A DNA stretch of 64,000 nucleotides from Candidatus Borreliella tachyglossi (GCF_003076595.1 NZ_CP025785.1:873306-937305), one strand, 5' to 3'. Positions 46,571-57,613 are shown, numbered from the stretch's first letter. Notes: generated from the sequence alone by a model not told the origin. Made by a program: numbers and translations.

Positions 46571-48544
46571 ATGAAATTTTGCTTAAAGTCTGACTATTCT
46601 CCTGCTGGTGATCAACCAAAAGCAATAAGGGAGGTTAAGGAATCTATTTTACTTGATAATAAGTATCAGACTTTAAAGGGTGTGACAGGCAGTGGCAAAA
46701 CTTTTACAGTAGCTAATGTTATTCGAGATTTAAATCGACCTTCGCTTGTGATTAGTCATAATAAAACTTTGGCGGCACAGCTTTATAGGGAATTTAAGGA
46801 TTTTTTTCCAGATAATGCAGTTGAATATTTTGTTTCTTATTATGATTATTATCAGCCTGAGTCTTATCTTCCCTCAAGAGATTTGTATATAGAAAAGGAA
46901 GCCACTATTAATGAAGAGATTGAGATAAAGAGAATAAAAGCGGTAACATCTCTTTCTAGAAGACGAGATGTTATAGTTGTTGCTACAGTATCTTCAATTT
47001 ATGCACTAGGCTCTCCAGAATTTTTCAAGAGCTCAGCTCATGCTTTTTTTGTAGGGCAAAAGATTTCTATTAAAGAGATAGCAGATATTTTTGTAAAGCT
47101 TCAATATGAAAGAACACTTATGAATCTTGAACATAATAAATTTACCATTAGAGGTGATATTATTGAGGTATGGCCTAGCAATGAGCATGGAGAATTTGCT
47201 TATAGAATTTATTTGGATTTTGATGAAATTGTTAAGATAAATAGAATTAGTCCGCTCACAAAAAAGATCTTGAGCACTACCGATGATTTTACTCTTTTCG
47301 CTAAGTCTTATTTTGTAATTCCCTATGAAAATATATTAGAGGCTCTTCCTAAGATATATGTTGATTTAAAGAATCAGTATCATTATTTTAAAGAGAATGG
47401 TAAGTTTGTTGAGGCTGAAAGACTTAAGCAAAAGGTAGAATATGATATTGAGATGTTAAGAGAGACTGGAACGTGTCAAGGTATAGAGAATTACACTAAA
47501 TATTTTAGTGAAAATGAAATAGAGAGACCCAATTGTCTTTTTGATTTTTTTCCTAAGGATTATTTGCTTTTTATTGACGAATCTCATGTTACTTTACCAC
47601 AACTTAGAGGAATGTATAGTGGGGATTATTCAAGAAAATTAAATCTTGTAAATTTTGGATTTAGGCTTCCATCGGCACTTGAAAATAGACCTCTTAAGTA
47701 CCATGAGTTTGAATCTCTTATTAATCAGACTGTCTTTATTTCAGCGACTCCTGGGCTTGAAGAGCGTAAAAAGAGTAGTGTTATTGTTGAACAGATAATT
47801 CGTCCAACAGGTCTTGTTGACCCAGAAATCATCCTTAGAGATTCTGATGGGCAAATGGAAGATCTTTATAATGAAATTCAAAAAAGAGTAGCCTTGAATG
47901 AAAAAGTTTTAATTACAGTTTTGACTAAAAAAATGGCTGAGGATTTAACAGAATACTTGTTAGGTCTTGATGTGAAGGCTAGATATTTGCACGCAGAACT
48001 TAATACTATTGAGAGGGTAGATGTTATTACGTCTCTTAGAAAATCGGAGATTGATGTTATTGTGGGGATTAATTTGCTAAGGGAGGGCTTAGATATTCCT
48101 GAAGTTTCTCTTGTTGCTATACTAGATGCTGATAAGATAGGATTTTTAAGATCTACTACTTCGCTAGTGCAAATGATTGGCCGAGCGGCGAGAAACTCAA
48201 ATGGTTGTGTTATAATGTATTATAATCTAATAAGTTTTTCAATGCATGATGCCATTGACGAAACTAATAGAAGACGAAATATTCAAATTGACTACAATGA
48301 AAAAAATAATATTACTCCAAGAACTATTATTAAAAAAGTACAAAATATTTTAGAAAAAGAATTGAGAAATAAAACTGTTAATTATGATGTTGAAAGAATT
48401 ATTTCGGATGAAAAATTGCCCAAGAAAAATCTTATCAATAGACTTAAGTTTAAGCTTGAAGAGGCAGTTAGTGATGAAAGATTTGAGGATGCTATTTTTT
48501 TAAGAGATAAAATAAAAGAACTTGTTAAAGGGCGCAATTTGTAG
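46571..48544 (+). CDS. uvrB: Excinuclease ABC subunit B
   Basis: Damage-verifying helicase-like subunit of nucleotide excision repair. I choose ATG 46571 ([19 protein letters not shown]), preceded by TGAGGT; a methionine at 46532 is upstream without support. 657 residues: Walker [14 protein letters not shown], the beta-hairpin [20 protein letters not shown] that grips DNA, helicase motifs including [10 protein letters not shown], and a C-terminal UVR domain ([19 protein letters not shown]) that binds UvrC. Followed by uvrA after 17 bases, so the two form an operon. Confidence 0.97.
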   Translation: MKFCLKSDYSPAGDQPKAIREVKESILLDNKYQTLKGVTGSGKTFTVANVIRDLNRPSLVISHNKTLAAQLYREFKDFFPDNAVEYFVSYYDYYQPESYLPSRDLYIEKEATINEEIEIKRIKAVTSLSRRRDVIVVATVSSIYALGSPEFFKSSAHAFFVGQKISIKEIADIFVKLQYERTLMNLEHNKFTIRGDIIEVWPSNEHGEFAYRIYLDFDEIVKINRISPLTKKILSTTDDFTLFAKSYFVIPYENILEALPKIYVDLKNQYHYFKENGKFVEAERLKQKVEYDIEMLRETGTCQGIENYTKYFSENEIERPNCLFDFFPKDYLLFIDESHVTLPQLRGMYSGDYSRKLNLVNFGFRLPSALENRPLKYHEFESLINQTVFISATPGLEERKKSSVIVEQIIRPTGLVDPEIILRDSDGQMEDLYNEIQKRVALNEKVLITVLTKKMAEDLTEYLLGLDVKARYLHAELNTIERVDVITSLRKSEIDVIVGINLLREGLDIPEVSLVAILDADKIGFLRSTTSLVQMIGRAARNSNGCVIMYYNLISFSMHDAIDETNRRRNIQIDYNEKNNITPRTIIKKVQNILEKELRNKTVNYDVERIISDEKLPKKNLINRLKFKLEEAVSDERFEDAIFLRDKIKELVKGRNL

Positions 48545-48561
48545 GCAAGGAGTTTAGATTT

Positions 48562-51402
48562 TTGAAGGAGCAAATTATTGTCAGAGGTGCAAGGGAGCAT
48601 AATTTAAAAAATATTAATGTTGATATTCCAAGGAATAGCTTAGTAGTAATATCTGGCAAGAGTGGGTCTGGGAAATCTTCTTTGGCTTTTGATACGATTT
48701 TTGCAGAAGGGCAAAGAAGATATATGGAATCCGTATCCTCTTATGCAAGGCAATTTTTAGGAGTAATGAAAAAACCAAATGTTGAATATATAGGTGGACT
48801 TTCTCCTGCTATTTCAATTGAACAGAGAACAATAAGTAATAATCCAAGGTCAACTGTGGGAACAATTACTGAGATTTATGATTATTATAGGTTATTATTT
48901 GCAAAAATTGGTAAGCCATATTGTCCAAATGATGGGAGTCTAATAGAAGAGCAATCTTTAGATAAAATAATTAATACTGTCTTAAGCTATGCTGAGGGTT
49001 CTAAGGTAGTATTATTTGCTCCCGTTGTTATGGGTGCGAAGGGTACTCATAAAAAGGAGCTTGAGAAGATATTAAATCAAGGGTTTAATAGGGTAAGGAT
49101 AGATTCTCAGGATTATTTGGTGGAGGATGCTGTTAATTTGAGCTTAGATAAAAATAAGAAGCACAATATTGAGATAATAGTAGACAGAATAAAATTGCGT
49201 AGTGATGCAAGAATTAGACTTTCAGAGTCTATTGAAACTGTTTTATCTGTTTCTAATGGGTATTTACGGGTAGAAATTGAAAATAATTTAGAAAAGGTGG
49301 ATAAAATCTTTACAGAGCATAATAGTTGCCCTCTGTGTGGGTTTTCTCTTCCCGCAATAGAGCCTAGGCTTTTTTCGTTCAATAGTCCATTTGGGGCTTG
49401 TATTGAGTGTTCTGGTCTTGGAATTACACTTGAGTTTGACTTTGAAAAGATTTGTCCTAATCTGGAACTTTCTTTTAATGACGATGCATTTATTACATTT
49501 AAAACTAGTTCTTCTTGGGCTTTAGCGATTTTTAAGGGACTTGCTAAGCATTATAATTTTAGCTTAGATGATCCTATAAGAGATATTCCAGAAGATATTC
49601 TTAGAAAGATTTTATATGGGGCTAATGAAAAGATAGACTTTGTCTATCAGTCTAGAGAGGTGGAGAGTAAGGCAGTAGATGGGGGTTTCCATTATTCTAA
49701 GGAATTCGAGGGTCTGCTTCCTATTTTAAAGAGGCGTTATCTTACTACTGAGTCTGAGAGTGCTAGATTGTTTTATGAGGGATTAATGTCAAGAAAAATT
49801 TGCAATTCTTGTAAAGGTAAACGTTTAAGTCTTGGAGCTTTATCTGTGAAACTATGTGGAAAAGATATTCAAGAGCTTAGCCATCTTTCTGTTGTAGATT
49901 CTTATGCATTTTTTGAGGAAATTGATCTTGATGAAGTTGATTTCAAAATTTCTAAAGAGATTCTGAAAGAAATTAAGAATAGACTTAAGTTTTTAATTGA
50001 TGTTGGACTTTCTTATTTGTATTTAGATAGGATATCTGGAACCCTTTCAGGGGGTGAGGCTCAACGTATTAGGCTTGCTACTCAAATAGGTTCAGCTCTT
50101 GCGGGAGTTCTTTATGTGCTTGATGAGCCTAGCATTGGATTACATCAAAGAGATAATGAAAAATTAATAAGCACTCTTATTAACCTAAAAAACCTTGGCA
50201 ATACAGTAATTGTTGTAGAACATGATGAACAGACTCTGCGTACGGCGGATTATATTATTGATATTGGTATTGGAGCTGGGATTCATGGTGGTGAGGTAGT
50301 TGCTAAGGGAACTTTATCTGATATTTTGAATAATAAGAATAGTTTGACTGGCAAGTATTTAAGCGGTCTACTTAAGATAGATGTTCCAAAAGAGAGACGT
50401 AGGCCAGAAAAAATGGAAATTGTTCTTTTGGGTGCCAATAAGAACAACTTAAAAGGTATTAATGTGCGTATTCCTTTGGGAGTTTTTACCGTAATAACGG
50501 GAGTATCTGGCAGCGGAAAGAGTACTCTTTTAAATGAGGTATTATATCCTGCTCTTGATAATAGGTTAAAAGCAAACATGAATTATTTTGATGGATTTAA
50601 AGATATTATTGGGTATGCACAAATTGATAAAATTATTCAGATAAATCAAAAGCCAATAGGTAAGACTTCAAGGTCAAATCCTGCAACTTATGTTGGATTT
50701 TTTACAGAAATTAGAGAACTTTTTGCAAAGCTTCCAGAGTCTAAGGCAAGAGGATTTAAGGCTGGGAGATTTTCTTTTAATGTTAAGGGTGGGCGGTGTG
50801 AAAAATGTCAAGGCGAGGGGTATTTAAATATTCAGATGCACTTTTTGCCGGATGTTTTTGTTCCTTGCGATTTGTGTAGGGGTAAAAAATTTAATGAAGA
50901 AACTCTGGAGATTAGATATAAGGGAAAAAATATTTATGATGTTTTAGAAATGAGTGTTCTTGAGGCTAAGGAACTTTTTGCAAATATTCCAAAGGTTAAT
51001 CATTATTTAAATGTTTTAAAAGAGGTTGGTCTTGAATATATTAAACTAGGTCAAGCATCAACAACTCTTTCAGGAGGTGAGGCTCAGCGTATCAAATTGG
51101 CTTTTGAACTTGGTAAGAGGAGTACGGGGAAAACTTTTTATATTATTGATGAGCCAACAACGGGTTTGCATTTTGATGATATAAGGAAATTGTTGGAAGT
51201 ATTGCAACTCCTTGTTAAAAATGGAAATACTGTAGTTCTTATAGAACATAATTTAGATGTGATAAAACAAGCAGATTATATAATAGATTTAGGTCCTGAG
51301 GGTGGTGTGTCTGGAGGGGATATTGTTGTGTCAGGGACTCCTGAAGAGGTTGCGAAATGCAAGACTTCCTATACAGGAATGTTTTTAAAAAATCTTTTGT
51401 AA
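48562..51402 (+). CDS. uvrA: Excinuclease ABC subunit A
   Basis: 946-residue ABC ATPase that finds DNA lesions and loads UvrB. Start TTG 48562 follows AAGGAG with a 9-base gap. Two ABC modules are seen with Walker A GKSGSGKSS and GVSGSGKST, and two signatures LSGGEAQR. Zinc-binding cysteine pairs CPLC...CIEC, and CEKC...CDLC, are intact, while the N-terminal pair seen in some UvrA proteins is CPND here. The gene's last 46 bases overlap the start of the LptD-type gene. Confidence 0.97.
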   Translation: MKEQIIVRGAREHNLKNINVDIPRNSLVVISGKSGSGKSSLAFDTIFAEGQRRYMESVSSYARQFLGVMKKPNVEYIGGLSPAISIEQRTISNNPRSTVGTITEIYDYYRLLFAKIGKPYCPNDGSLIEEQSLDKIINTVLSYAEGSKVVLFAPVVMGAKGTHKKELEKILNQGFNRVRIDSQDYLVEDAVNLSLDKNKKHNIEIIVDRIKLRSDARIRLSESIETVLSVSNGYLRVEIENNLEKVDKIFTEHNSCPLCGFSLPAIEPRLFSFNSPFGACIECSGLGITLEFDFEKICPNLELSFNDDAFITFKTSSSWALAIFKGLAKHYNFSLDDPIRDIPEDILRKILYGANEKIDFVYQSREVESKAVDGGFHYSKEFEGLLPILKRRYLTTESESARLFYEGLMSRKICNSCKGKRLSLGALSVKLCGKDIQELSHLSVVDSYAFFEEIDLDEVDFKISKEILKEIKNRLKFLIDVGLSYLYLDRISGTLSGGEAQRIRLATQIGSALAGVLYVLDEPSIGLHQRDNEKLISTLINLKNLGNTVIVVEHDEQTLRTADYIIDIGIGAGIHGGEVVAKGTLSDILNNKNSLTGKYLSGLLKIDVPKERRRPEKMEIVLLGANKNNLKGINVRIPLGVFTVITGVSGSGKSTLLNEVLYPALDNRLKANMNYFDGFKDIIGYAQIDKIIQINQKPIGKTSRSNPATYVGFFTEIRELFAKLPESKARGFKAGRFSFNVKGGRCEKCQGEGYLNIQMHFLPDVFVPCDLCRGKKFNEETLEIRYKGKNIYDVLEMSVLEAKELFANIPKVNHYLNVLKEVGLEYIKLGQASTTLSGGEAQRIKLAFELGKRSTGKTFYIIDEPTTGLHFDDIRKLLEVLQLLVKNGNTVVLIEHNLDVIKQADYIIDLGPEGGVSGGDIVVSGTPEEVAKCKTSYTGMFLKNLL

Positions 51403-54400
51403 TATTATTTTTATTAATTGTATCTAATTCTTTTATTCTGTTTGCTCAAGTTGTTAATGATAAGAAGGATCTTGATGAGAAGGAAAATTTAACTTTAATT
51501 CAAAAAGCTCATTTAAAGGAGCTTGAACTTTCTAGTGATGAAGATTTGAAAAAGTGGGCCCTAAAGGAAGGTATTGATGAGGAGGATATTTCTAAGATAC
51601 GAGAATTACTCTTGAATAAATTTGGGATATCTCCTGATCTTTTCTCAAAGGATGGTCTTAAAGATGTTGGCAGATATAAAATAATAATTGAGAGTACAGA
51701 TAATCTTGAAAATTTTACTTATGAGCTTACTAAGGATGAGAGCATTGTACTTAAAGGAAAAGTTAATCTTGTTATTGAGGATATTAAAGATAATAAAAAG
51801 CATAATATTAAGGGGGATAAAATCATTTTCAATAGAAATACTAAAAAGCTTTTTTCTAGTGGAAATGTTGACTATACACTTGATATAAGTGCTGATGAGA
51901 AGATATATTCTTATGGCAATGAATTGTTTATTGATTTTGATTCTCAGAATTTTCTTCTAAAAGATGGAATTATCCAGAAGAAGATGCATAAAAATTTAAT
52001 TAATCATATTGTGTCTTTTGGTGGAAAAGTTTTAAAAAGATTAGATAATGATGCGAACATATTAGAAGATGCTTTTATTACAAGTAGTAAAATCCCAGAT
52101 CCTTATTATTCTATTAGGGCTTCTAAGATATGGATTTTGCCATCTGGAGACTTTGGGGTTCTAAATGCTTTATTTTATATAGGAAAAGTTCCTATATTGT
52201 ATATCCCATTCTTTTTTAAGCCAGGTGATAGTTTATTTTTTAATCCGTCTTTGGGATATTCCTCAAGAAAAGGTCTTACTCTTTTCAATACTGTGTATTT
52301 ATTTGGGAAAAAATCTGTTAGTGATGAAGATGCTTTTTTTCTAGATTTTGATTTTAATTCAGTATATGATTCAGGCAAAAAGCCTTATATTAGAAATGGC
52401 TATTTAACTTATTTTTTTGCTAATGAGGTTGTAGCTAAGATTACTAAAGACTATGTTAAATTTATTTTTGATATTTATTCTAATTTAGGGTTTTATTCGG
52501 GACTAGATTTTTCTTTAAGTAAGACTTTAGATGTTTTTAAGACTTTTGAAGGTAGTTTTGGTATGGGTTTTACAAGGACTCTATATAAGCATGGTGGCTC
52601 TGGAACTTATCGCCCTTTTGAGGAGAACAGTATTGATTATTCTCTTTTTAGTTTTGATAATCTAAATAAGGGTGACATATTTGGGTTTGAGGTTCCTTTT
52701 AGATATTTGCTTAAGACTAAGACAGAATTTTTAATAAGTGATGCACTCTTTGCAATTATTTTTGAGCATTATTCGGATCCTTATGTGATGATTGATTTTA
52801 AAGATAGAATAGAGAATGCATCATTGTTTTCTCTATTTAGTTCCCAAAAAGAATCATCAGAAACAGACAATATGGTCAAGACATTCGATTGGAATTTGTC
52901 TTCTTTTTATAATCGAACTTTTAGGGATAATAGTATCATTGATTATAGATTAAATAATCTTGGATTTACTTTTAAATTGGCAGATTCTGATAATATCTCT
53001 AGTAAAGATCCTTCAATAAAGCCAAAAGACATTAAGGATCCAACTAGGAAATGGTTTTACTTGGAGAGAGTTTATATACCTTATATTGATGTAAATTTTC
53101 AGAAAGATATTTATAATAACAGTTGGTCTTCATTGGTTGATGATAAGAACAAAGAAATAATTATGTCTCCTAAGGTCAAAAATATCGGTGAAGGTGATGA
53201 CGCTGAGGATAAAGATGATAAAAGTGAAGACAAAAATGATGCTAAAAAACTTAAGGAAAAGAATGATTTAAGTAAAGATTTATATGTGTCTCCTAGACCA
53301 ATTATATCAAATGATTTTAATCAGCCAGATTCTTTTTACATAAGATTTGGAATTAATCCTTATGTAAAAAATAATATATTTTTTGATGACTCTAAATTTA
53401 AATCTCCTCAGGAGTTTAAATATGATGTGAAAAATTATTTATTTGATGTTAAAAATAAAGTAGATTTAAAGCTTCATGCTGATTTTTATAATCGAATTAT
53501 TACTTTTGAAGATGTTTTGTATCTAAATACTGTTGAGTATAACCCTTTAGACAAGGATTATACTTTAGTAGATAAGGATAAGAAAGGAGAGCATTCAATT
53601 GTTAATAAAATGAATTTAGATTTATTGCCTTTCCTTATGTATCCTGCTTTTTCTAGGAGCAATATTAAGTTTGAAAATAAAATTACTCTTTATTCGTTTG
53701 ATAAAAAGTATGATAAAGATTCTAAGATATTGGATGGCAAGAGTACTAGTGTTTTTTTAAAGAGTGATGAAACCTTTTATCAAGAGTTTAATGCCAACTT
53801 GATTTATGACTACAGAATTTTTACTACTAGTCTTTCAGGTATATTTAAGAATACTTTTGAAAATATATATGCTTCTTCTGAGCTTAAATTTTCGCTAGAT
53901 TTTCCTTATTTATTTCAAGAAGTAGGTATTGGAGTTAAATATGATAAAAAATTTAAGGAGAACGATAAGTCTAAACTTAAAAGCTTGATTGCTACTTTAG
54001 AACCTTTAAAGCCAACTTCTCCTTATAAGAATCTGGAGATGAGTCCGGCTTTGTATTATAAGATAGAGCCAAAATATTTAGATTACTTAAAGCTTGCCTT
54101 TTTAGTTGCCTATGATCCTTTAATTAATAGAGTATCTGAGCTTTCGTTTAAGTTTAATGCGTATGATTTTGAGTTTACATTTGCGATGAGGGATGATTTT
54201 GAGTATAAGTATGATAAGCTATTGGGTGATTTTTTAAAGGTAGGATCTACGACTAAACTTGTTCCGTATTCTCTAAATGCTCAGTATAAAAGAGATTTGT
54301 ATACTTTTAAATTTCTCGATGATCAATTTTCAATTGGACTGGGAATAGATTCTGGCTGGAAAATTAATTTGCAAAAATTTATCGATAATGAACTTTGGGC

Positions 54401-54830
54401 TGAATTTATTATTAATTTTAAATATATTGAATTTTTTGAATTGTATATGTCTACTCGTTCTGTTAATACAAAGACTTTTCAATATTTTGGAGGATACATG
54501 AATCAGATTGGTCTTGATACCGTTAACATTTTCAGAGATTTGCTTGGGTCATTTAATTTCTTTAATTTACGGGATAGACAGGAGTCATTATTTAAAATTA
54601 AGAAAATTAGTACGGGCTTTAAATTTAATTTTTACGATTGGAAGTTTGTTGGAGAATATAATTTGAATCCAGATATTTTAAAGGATGCTAGTGGTAAGTA
54701 TTCTTCTATTTGGAGAAATAGTTTTTCAATTTATATTTCTTGGAATTTCTTCGAACCCATTAAGGCATCGTTTGAAAATAATTCAAGTACTAATTATGAG
54801 CTTTTAATTAACCGTAAATCTAAGAAGTAA
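51357..54830 (+). CDS. lptD: LptD-type outer-membrane assembly protein
   Basis: 1157 residues. A signal peptide (FVILFLLIVSNSFILFAQ) is followed by an acidic segment, an OstA/LptA-like region (about 110-220, with LKGKVNLVIEDIK and ADEKIYSYGNELFIDF) and a long beta-barrel domain. A charged, lysine/aspartate-rich insertion at about 609-641 probably forms a loop. In the Lyme spirochaete the homologous protein is reported to be required for moving surface lipoproteins across the outer membrane, not LPS. It works with the LptF/LptG pair at 7098-9451. Start overlaps uvrA by 46 bases with GAGG 8 bases upstream. Confidence 0.87.
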   Translation: MQDFLYRNVFKKSFVILFLLIVSNSFILFAQVVNDKKDLDEKENLTLIQKAHLKELELSSDEDLKKWALKEGIDEEDISKIRELLLNKFGISPDLFSKDGLKDVGRYKIIIESTDNLENFTYELTKDESIVLKGKVNLVIEDIKDNKKHNIKGDKIIFNRNTKKLFSSGNVDYTLDISADEKIYSYGNELFIDFDSQNFLLKDGIIQKKMHKNLINHIVSFGGKVLKRLDNDANILEDAFITSSKIPDPYYSIRASKIWILPSGDFGVLNALFYIGKVPILYIPFFFKPGDSLFFNPSLGYSSRKGLTLFNTVYLFGKKSVSDEDAFFLDFDFNSVYDSGKKPYIRNGYLTYFFANEVVAKITKDYVKFIFDIYSNLGFYSGLDFSLSKTLDVFKTFEGSFGMGFTRTLYKHGGSGTYRPFEENSIDYSLFSFDNLNKGDIFGFEVPFRYLLKTKTEFLISDALFAIIFEHYSDPYVMIDFKDRIENASLFSLFSSQKESSETDNMVKTFDWNLSSFYNRTFRDNSIIDYRLNNLGFTFKLADSDNISSKDPSIKPKDIKDPTRKWFYLERVYIPYIDVNFQKDIYNNSWSSLVDDKNKEIIMSPKVKNIGEGDDAEDKDDKSEDKNDAKKLKEKNDLSKDLYVSPRPIISNDFNQPDSFYIRFGINPYVKNNIFFDDSKFKSPQEFKYDVKNYLFDVKNKVDLKLHADFYNRIITFEDVLYLNTVEYNPLDKDYTLVDKDKKGEHSIVNKMNLDLLPFLMYPAFSRSNIKFENKITLYSFDKKYDKDSKILDGKSTSVFLKSDETFYQEFNANLIYDYRIFTTSLSGIFKNTFENIYASSELKFSLDFPYLFQEVGIGVKYDKKFKENDKSKLKSLIATLEPLKPTSPYKNLEMSPALYYKIEPKYLDYLKLAFLVAYDPLINRVSELSFKFNAYDFEFTFAMRDDFEYKYDKLLGDFLKVGSTTKLVPYSLNAQYKRDLYTFKFLDDQFSIGLGIDSGWKINLQKFIDNELWAEFIINFKYIEFFELYMSTRSVNTKTFQYFGGYMNQIGLDTVNIFRDLLGSFNFFNLRDRQESLFKIKKISTGFKFNFYDWKFVGEYNLNPDILKDASGKYSSIWRNSFSIYISWNFFEPIKASFENNSSTNYELLINRKSKK

Positions 54831-54854
54831 TTAGAAATTTTTGATTATAGTAAT

Positions 54855-54879
54855 AACAATACCTATTTAAGGTATTGTT
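54855..54879. terminator. Hairpin between lptD and the convergent lipoprotein gene
   Basis: AACAATACC (54855-54863) pairs perfectly with GGTATTGTT (54871-54879), 9 bp with a 7-base loop. The U-run is weak on both sides. It sits in the 65-base gap between two convergent genes and could end transcripts in both directions. Confidence 0.6.
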
Positions 54880-54895
54880 TATAGAGGTTTGCAGT

Positions 54896-55426
54896 TTAGT
54901 AAGATTTTGGAGTTCGTAATATTAAGATGTCAATAGTTTTATTTGTGTTAATGTTTGTTTTGACTATGTTAAGTTTTAGCATAGCTGGATATTGGATTTT
55001 AGTATATGAATCATTGTATATTTCCGATTTGTTGATTGAACTTTGTGAGCTTCGATCAGATTTGCCTAGCAAATAAATTGTAAACTTTTGAGAAGTTTCA
55101 GGCCCAATAAAAAATTCTTTATATTTATTGTAATAGTCCTTTGGATTATTTATTAGTTTAATATCATCTTCTGTTGTGACAATATTTTTAGAATTTAAAT
55201 TTGTATGTTGCCAGTTTATTTTCACAATGTCAGAACTTTTGTTTGTAAATTCAATATAAATATATTTGTTTGTTGCCTCAATATTATCTATGCTAATATA
55301 CTGTGCATGAGATTCTATTATTTCAAAGCTTGTTTTGTATTCTTTTGTAAGTTCTACCGTAGTACATGCAATGATAAGTAATATGATCCATAGTGTTTTA
55401 ATAATATCTATATTTTTTATCTTCAT
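54896..55426 (-). CDS. Putative lipoprotein of unknown function
   Basis: 176 residues. The hydrophobic segment IIKTLWIILLIIAC ends in a plausible lipobox (LIIAC), so lipid attachment near Cys21 is likely. The remainder is beta-rich with a fibronectin-like look (NKYIYIEFTNKSSDIVKINW) that might be an immunoglobulin-type fold, but no family is recognised. It is the last gene of a leftward trio with the RNase H and YiiX-like genes, 24 bases after the former. A weak AGCGGATCT-like region precedes ATG 55426. Confidence 0.72.
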   Translation of the reverse strand: MKIKNIDIIKTLWIILLIIACTTVELTKEYKTSFEIIESHAQYISIDNIEATNKYIYIEFTNKSSDIVKINWQHTNLNSKNIVTTEDDIKLINNPKDYYNKYKEFFIGPETSQKFTIYLLGKSDRSSQSSINKSEIYNDSYTKIQYPAMLKLNIVKTNINTNKTIDILILRTPKSY

Positions 55427-55450
55427 AGATCCGCTTTGTAAATTATTAAT

Positions 55451-56041
55451 TCATCTTTTATGAAAACCAAGATCTGCAATATTATTATCTCCTGGTATAA
55501 ATAGTATTTGTCCATCTTGTTTTTCAAAGCTGTTTCTTAAGAGAGTTACATTTTTAATTAAGTTAATAGTAGGTTTTTTTAAGTTTTTATTGTAAAATCC
55601 CTTAGACCAATAATCAATTACTAGTTTGCTATCTCCAAATATATTTTTTATATCTTCTTTTAATGCTATTTTGAGTGCAATATAGAGTCCAAGTAATTCT
55701 CCATAATTATTGCTAATTCCATCAAAATCTTGAACATAATAATTATTATGTTCATTAATTAAGCTTTGGTCTATTATTTTATTGATTATGGATACTCCTT
55801 TTTCGTTAACAACTCTAATTTCTACACCTCTACCTCTTCCGGTTCCAGCATCGAAGTAGATTCCTGTAGGATAGACACTAGTTTTTGAATCTCTTAAGAG
55901 CCAATTTTCTGCTTCTTCTCTTGTTTTGAAGCTTTTTATTTTATTTTTTTGCCCTATAAGCTTGCTTTTACAGTCTTCCCAAGATGTAAAAATAATTTTT
56001 TCATTTTTATTGCCCAATATGCATGCATAGTATTTTTTCAT
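55451..56041 (-). CDS. Ribonuclease HI with N-terminal viroplasmin-like domain
   Basis: 196 residues. Residues 1-50 (KKYYACILGN...SFKTREEAENWL) form the viroplasmin/RNH-binding domain that helps hold RNA-DNA hybrids, also seen in eukaryotic RNase H1. Residues about 58-196 are RNase HI-like, with the four acidic residues Asp in YFDAGTGRG, Glu in NYGELLGL, Asp in FGDSKLVI and Asp in NNIADLG. It should remove RNA from hybrids during replication. Start ATG 56041 lies 6 bases after the YiiX-like gene stop, with AGGGAG on the minus strand. Confidence 0.9.
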   Translation of the reverse strand: MKKYYACILGNKNEKIIFTSWEDCKSKLIGQKNKIKSFKTREEAENWLLRDSKTSVYPTGIYFDAGTGRGRGVEIRVVNEKGVSIINKIIDQSLINEHNNYYVQDFDGISNNYGELLGLYIALKIALKEDIKNIFGDSKLVIDYWSKGFYNKNLKKPTINLIKNVTLLRNSFEKQDGQILFIPGDNNIADLGFHKR

Positions 56042-56047
56042 ATTGAA

Positions 56048-57613
56048 TCAACTCCCTAGACACCAAAAATTAGTTATGTTACATGACCTGCCAAAGATTT
56101 TATCATTTGAACGTCCTATTTCTATTGCATCTGTTATTTCTTTATTATATCCTATAAACTTTTCTTTAAGAGTTGGTTTAATTACTCTTTGTGGGAGCAT
56201 ACTAGGGAATATTCCTGCTATTGTGTATGACATGTAAAAATCATATGCAGCTGCGTTTATTTCACCAGGGGTTACTATACCAGATATTTCATAGTTTCTC
56301 GATATATTAAGGCCTGCCACTCTGTATATCCTGTCAACTACTAATGAACAGTAAGTTTTATGGTGAATCTCTTCAAGGTTGAATGAATCAGCCCACATAT
56401 TAGAAGACAATAATGGTACCATGTAACCGAAGTTATTATCAATATACCTGTTTCTTGCAAAATTCATTGCCTTCTGAATAGTTCTATTATCTGTCATGGG
56501 TGATAATATTTTTAGTATTCTTGCTTGTATATAAGTTGATAGTTTTTCGTAACCTGAGCCTTGCACAGAAGCAGTGTCGAATTTAATTTGATTACTTGTT
56601 ATTACTGATTTTATGTCAAAACTGTCTTCTCCGTTAAATGCAATTTTTTTTGTGTTGTCATATTTTTCAGCGTCAAATATTCCTGTATGTTGCCAAAAAT
56701 AGAAGAATTCGGTCCAATCTATTTTTGGTTTTATTAGTATTATGTCCCCATTTGACAAAATGGATCTTAGTTTCTGTGGTGTTATTTCTATGCGGGTTTC
56801 TGGATCTATGATATTAGGGATTAAGTTGTGGTGGTTTGCCGAGGGATATGAATTATTGTTGTCATCAGCAATTTTTTGTTTTTGAAGTATGTCTTTTATT
56901 TTGTTATTTTCTATTTTCAAAAAAAGCATAAAGCGATTGAAATATTGTTTATCTTTAATTTTTAATAATTGATTTGCTACTATGTGAGGAGATATGTATT
57001 CTCTTCCATTGATTATATCTTTATTTACAGAATAATTTGTTCTATTTTCTTGAGGGAAAAAGGACTCTATATTCTCAAATTGTATGTATCCCATGGTTTT
57101 TGTATAAAATATTTGTTCTAGTGATGCTAAAATTTCTTTTTCTAAATACATTCGTGCTTCAATTAACTCTGTTAATCTTCTATTGATTGAATTTAATTGC
57201 ATGTCATCAGATTTTTTTCGGAAGCTTGTGTTAACTTTGATGATGAAATATCCATTTGAATTGCTTTGTTCAAGAAATCGTTTCCATTCTTGTGTATCGT
57301 TTAAGTGTCTTTTGTAAGCGAGTAGATAGTTTTGTATTTCTTCTAGTTTTTGAGGACTTATTTTTAAATCTATTGCTATTGTTTTTAATAAATGTGGATC
57401 TTCTGTTTCTTGTAATATTTTATCAATTTTATTTAATGGTATATGATATTGAGTATATGCCGTATTAGTTATAAGGGCATGTTTGGATGGGGAATGGTGT
57501 GTTAGCAAAATAGTAGAAATGTTGTTATTTTGTTGTTTGTTATTACTGAATAAAGCACAAGAACATAGTAAATGACAACTTATTAGGCTTAGCATATATT
57601 TAAAATATTTCAT
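56048..57613 (-). CDS. Lipoprotein with YiiX/NlpC-P60-like permuted papain domain
   Basis: 521 residues. Signal peptide MLSLISCHLLCSCALF with lipobox LCSC. The N-terminal half is helical, Gln/Asn-rich and unassigned. The C-terminal half (about 280-500) starts with SNGDIILIKP, then WQHTGIFD (His308), then TYCSLVVDRIYRVAGL (Cys422). A His before the Cys is the order found in the circularly permuted NlpC/P60 group (YiiX, YaeF), proteins that cleave peptide or acyl bonds in cell walls or lipids. A peptidoglycan or lipid hydrolase is a reasonable guess. First gene of the leftward trio; it diverges from the arc operon. Confidence 0.8.
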   Translation of the reverse strand: MKYFKYMLSLISCHLLCSCALFSNNKQQNNNISTILLTHHSPSKHALITNTAYTQYHIPLNKIDKILQETEDPHLLKTIAIDLKISPQKLEEIQNYLLAYKRHLNDTQEWKRFLEQSNSNGYFIIKVNTSFRKKSDDMQLNSINRRLTELIEARMYLEKEILASLEQIFYTKTMGYIQFENIESFFPQENRTNYSVNKDIINGREYISPHIVANQLLKIKDKQYFNRFMLFLKIENNKIKDILQKQKIADDNNNSYPSANHHNLIPNIIDPETRIEITPQKLRSILSNGDIILIKPKIDWTEFFYFWQHTGIFDAEKYDNTKKIAFNGEDSFDIKSVITSNQIKFDTASVQGSGYEKLSTYIQARILKILSPMTDNRTIQKAMNFARNRYIDNNFGYMVPLLSSNMWADSFNLEEIHHKTYCSLVVDRIYRVAGLNISRNYEISGIVTPGEINAAAYDFYMSYTIAGIFPSMLPQRVIKPTLKEKFIGYNKEITDAIEIGRSNDKIFGRSCNITNFWCLGS

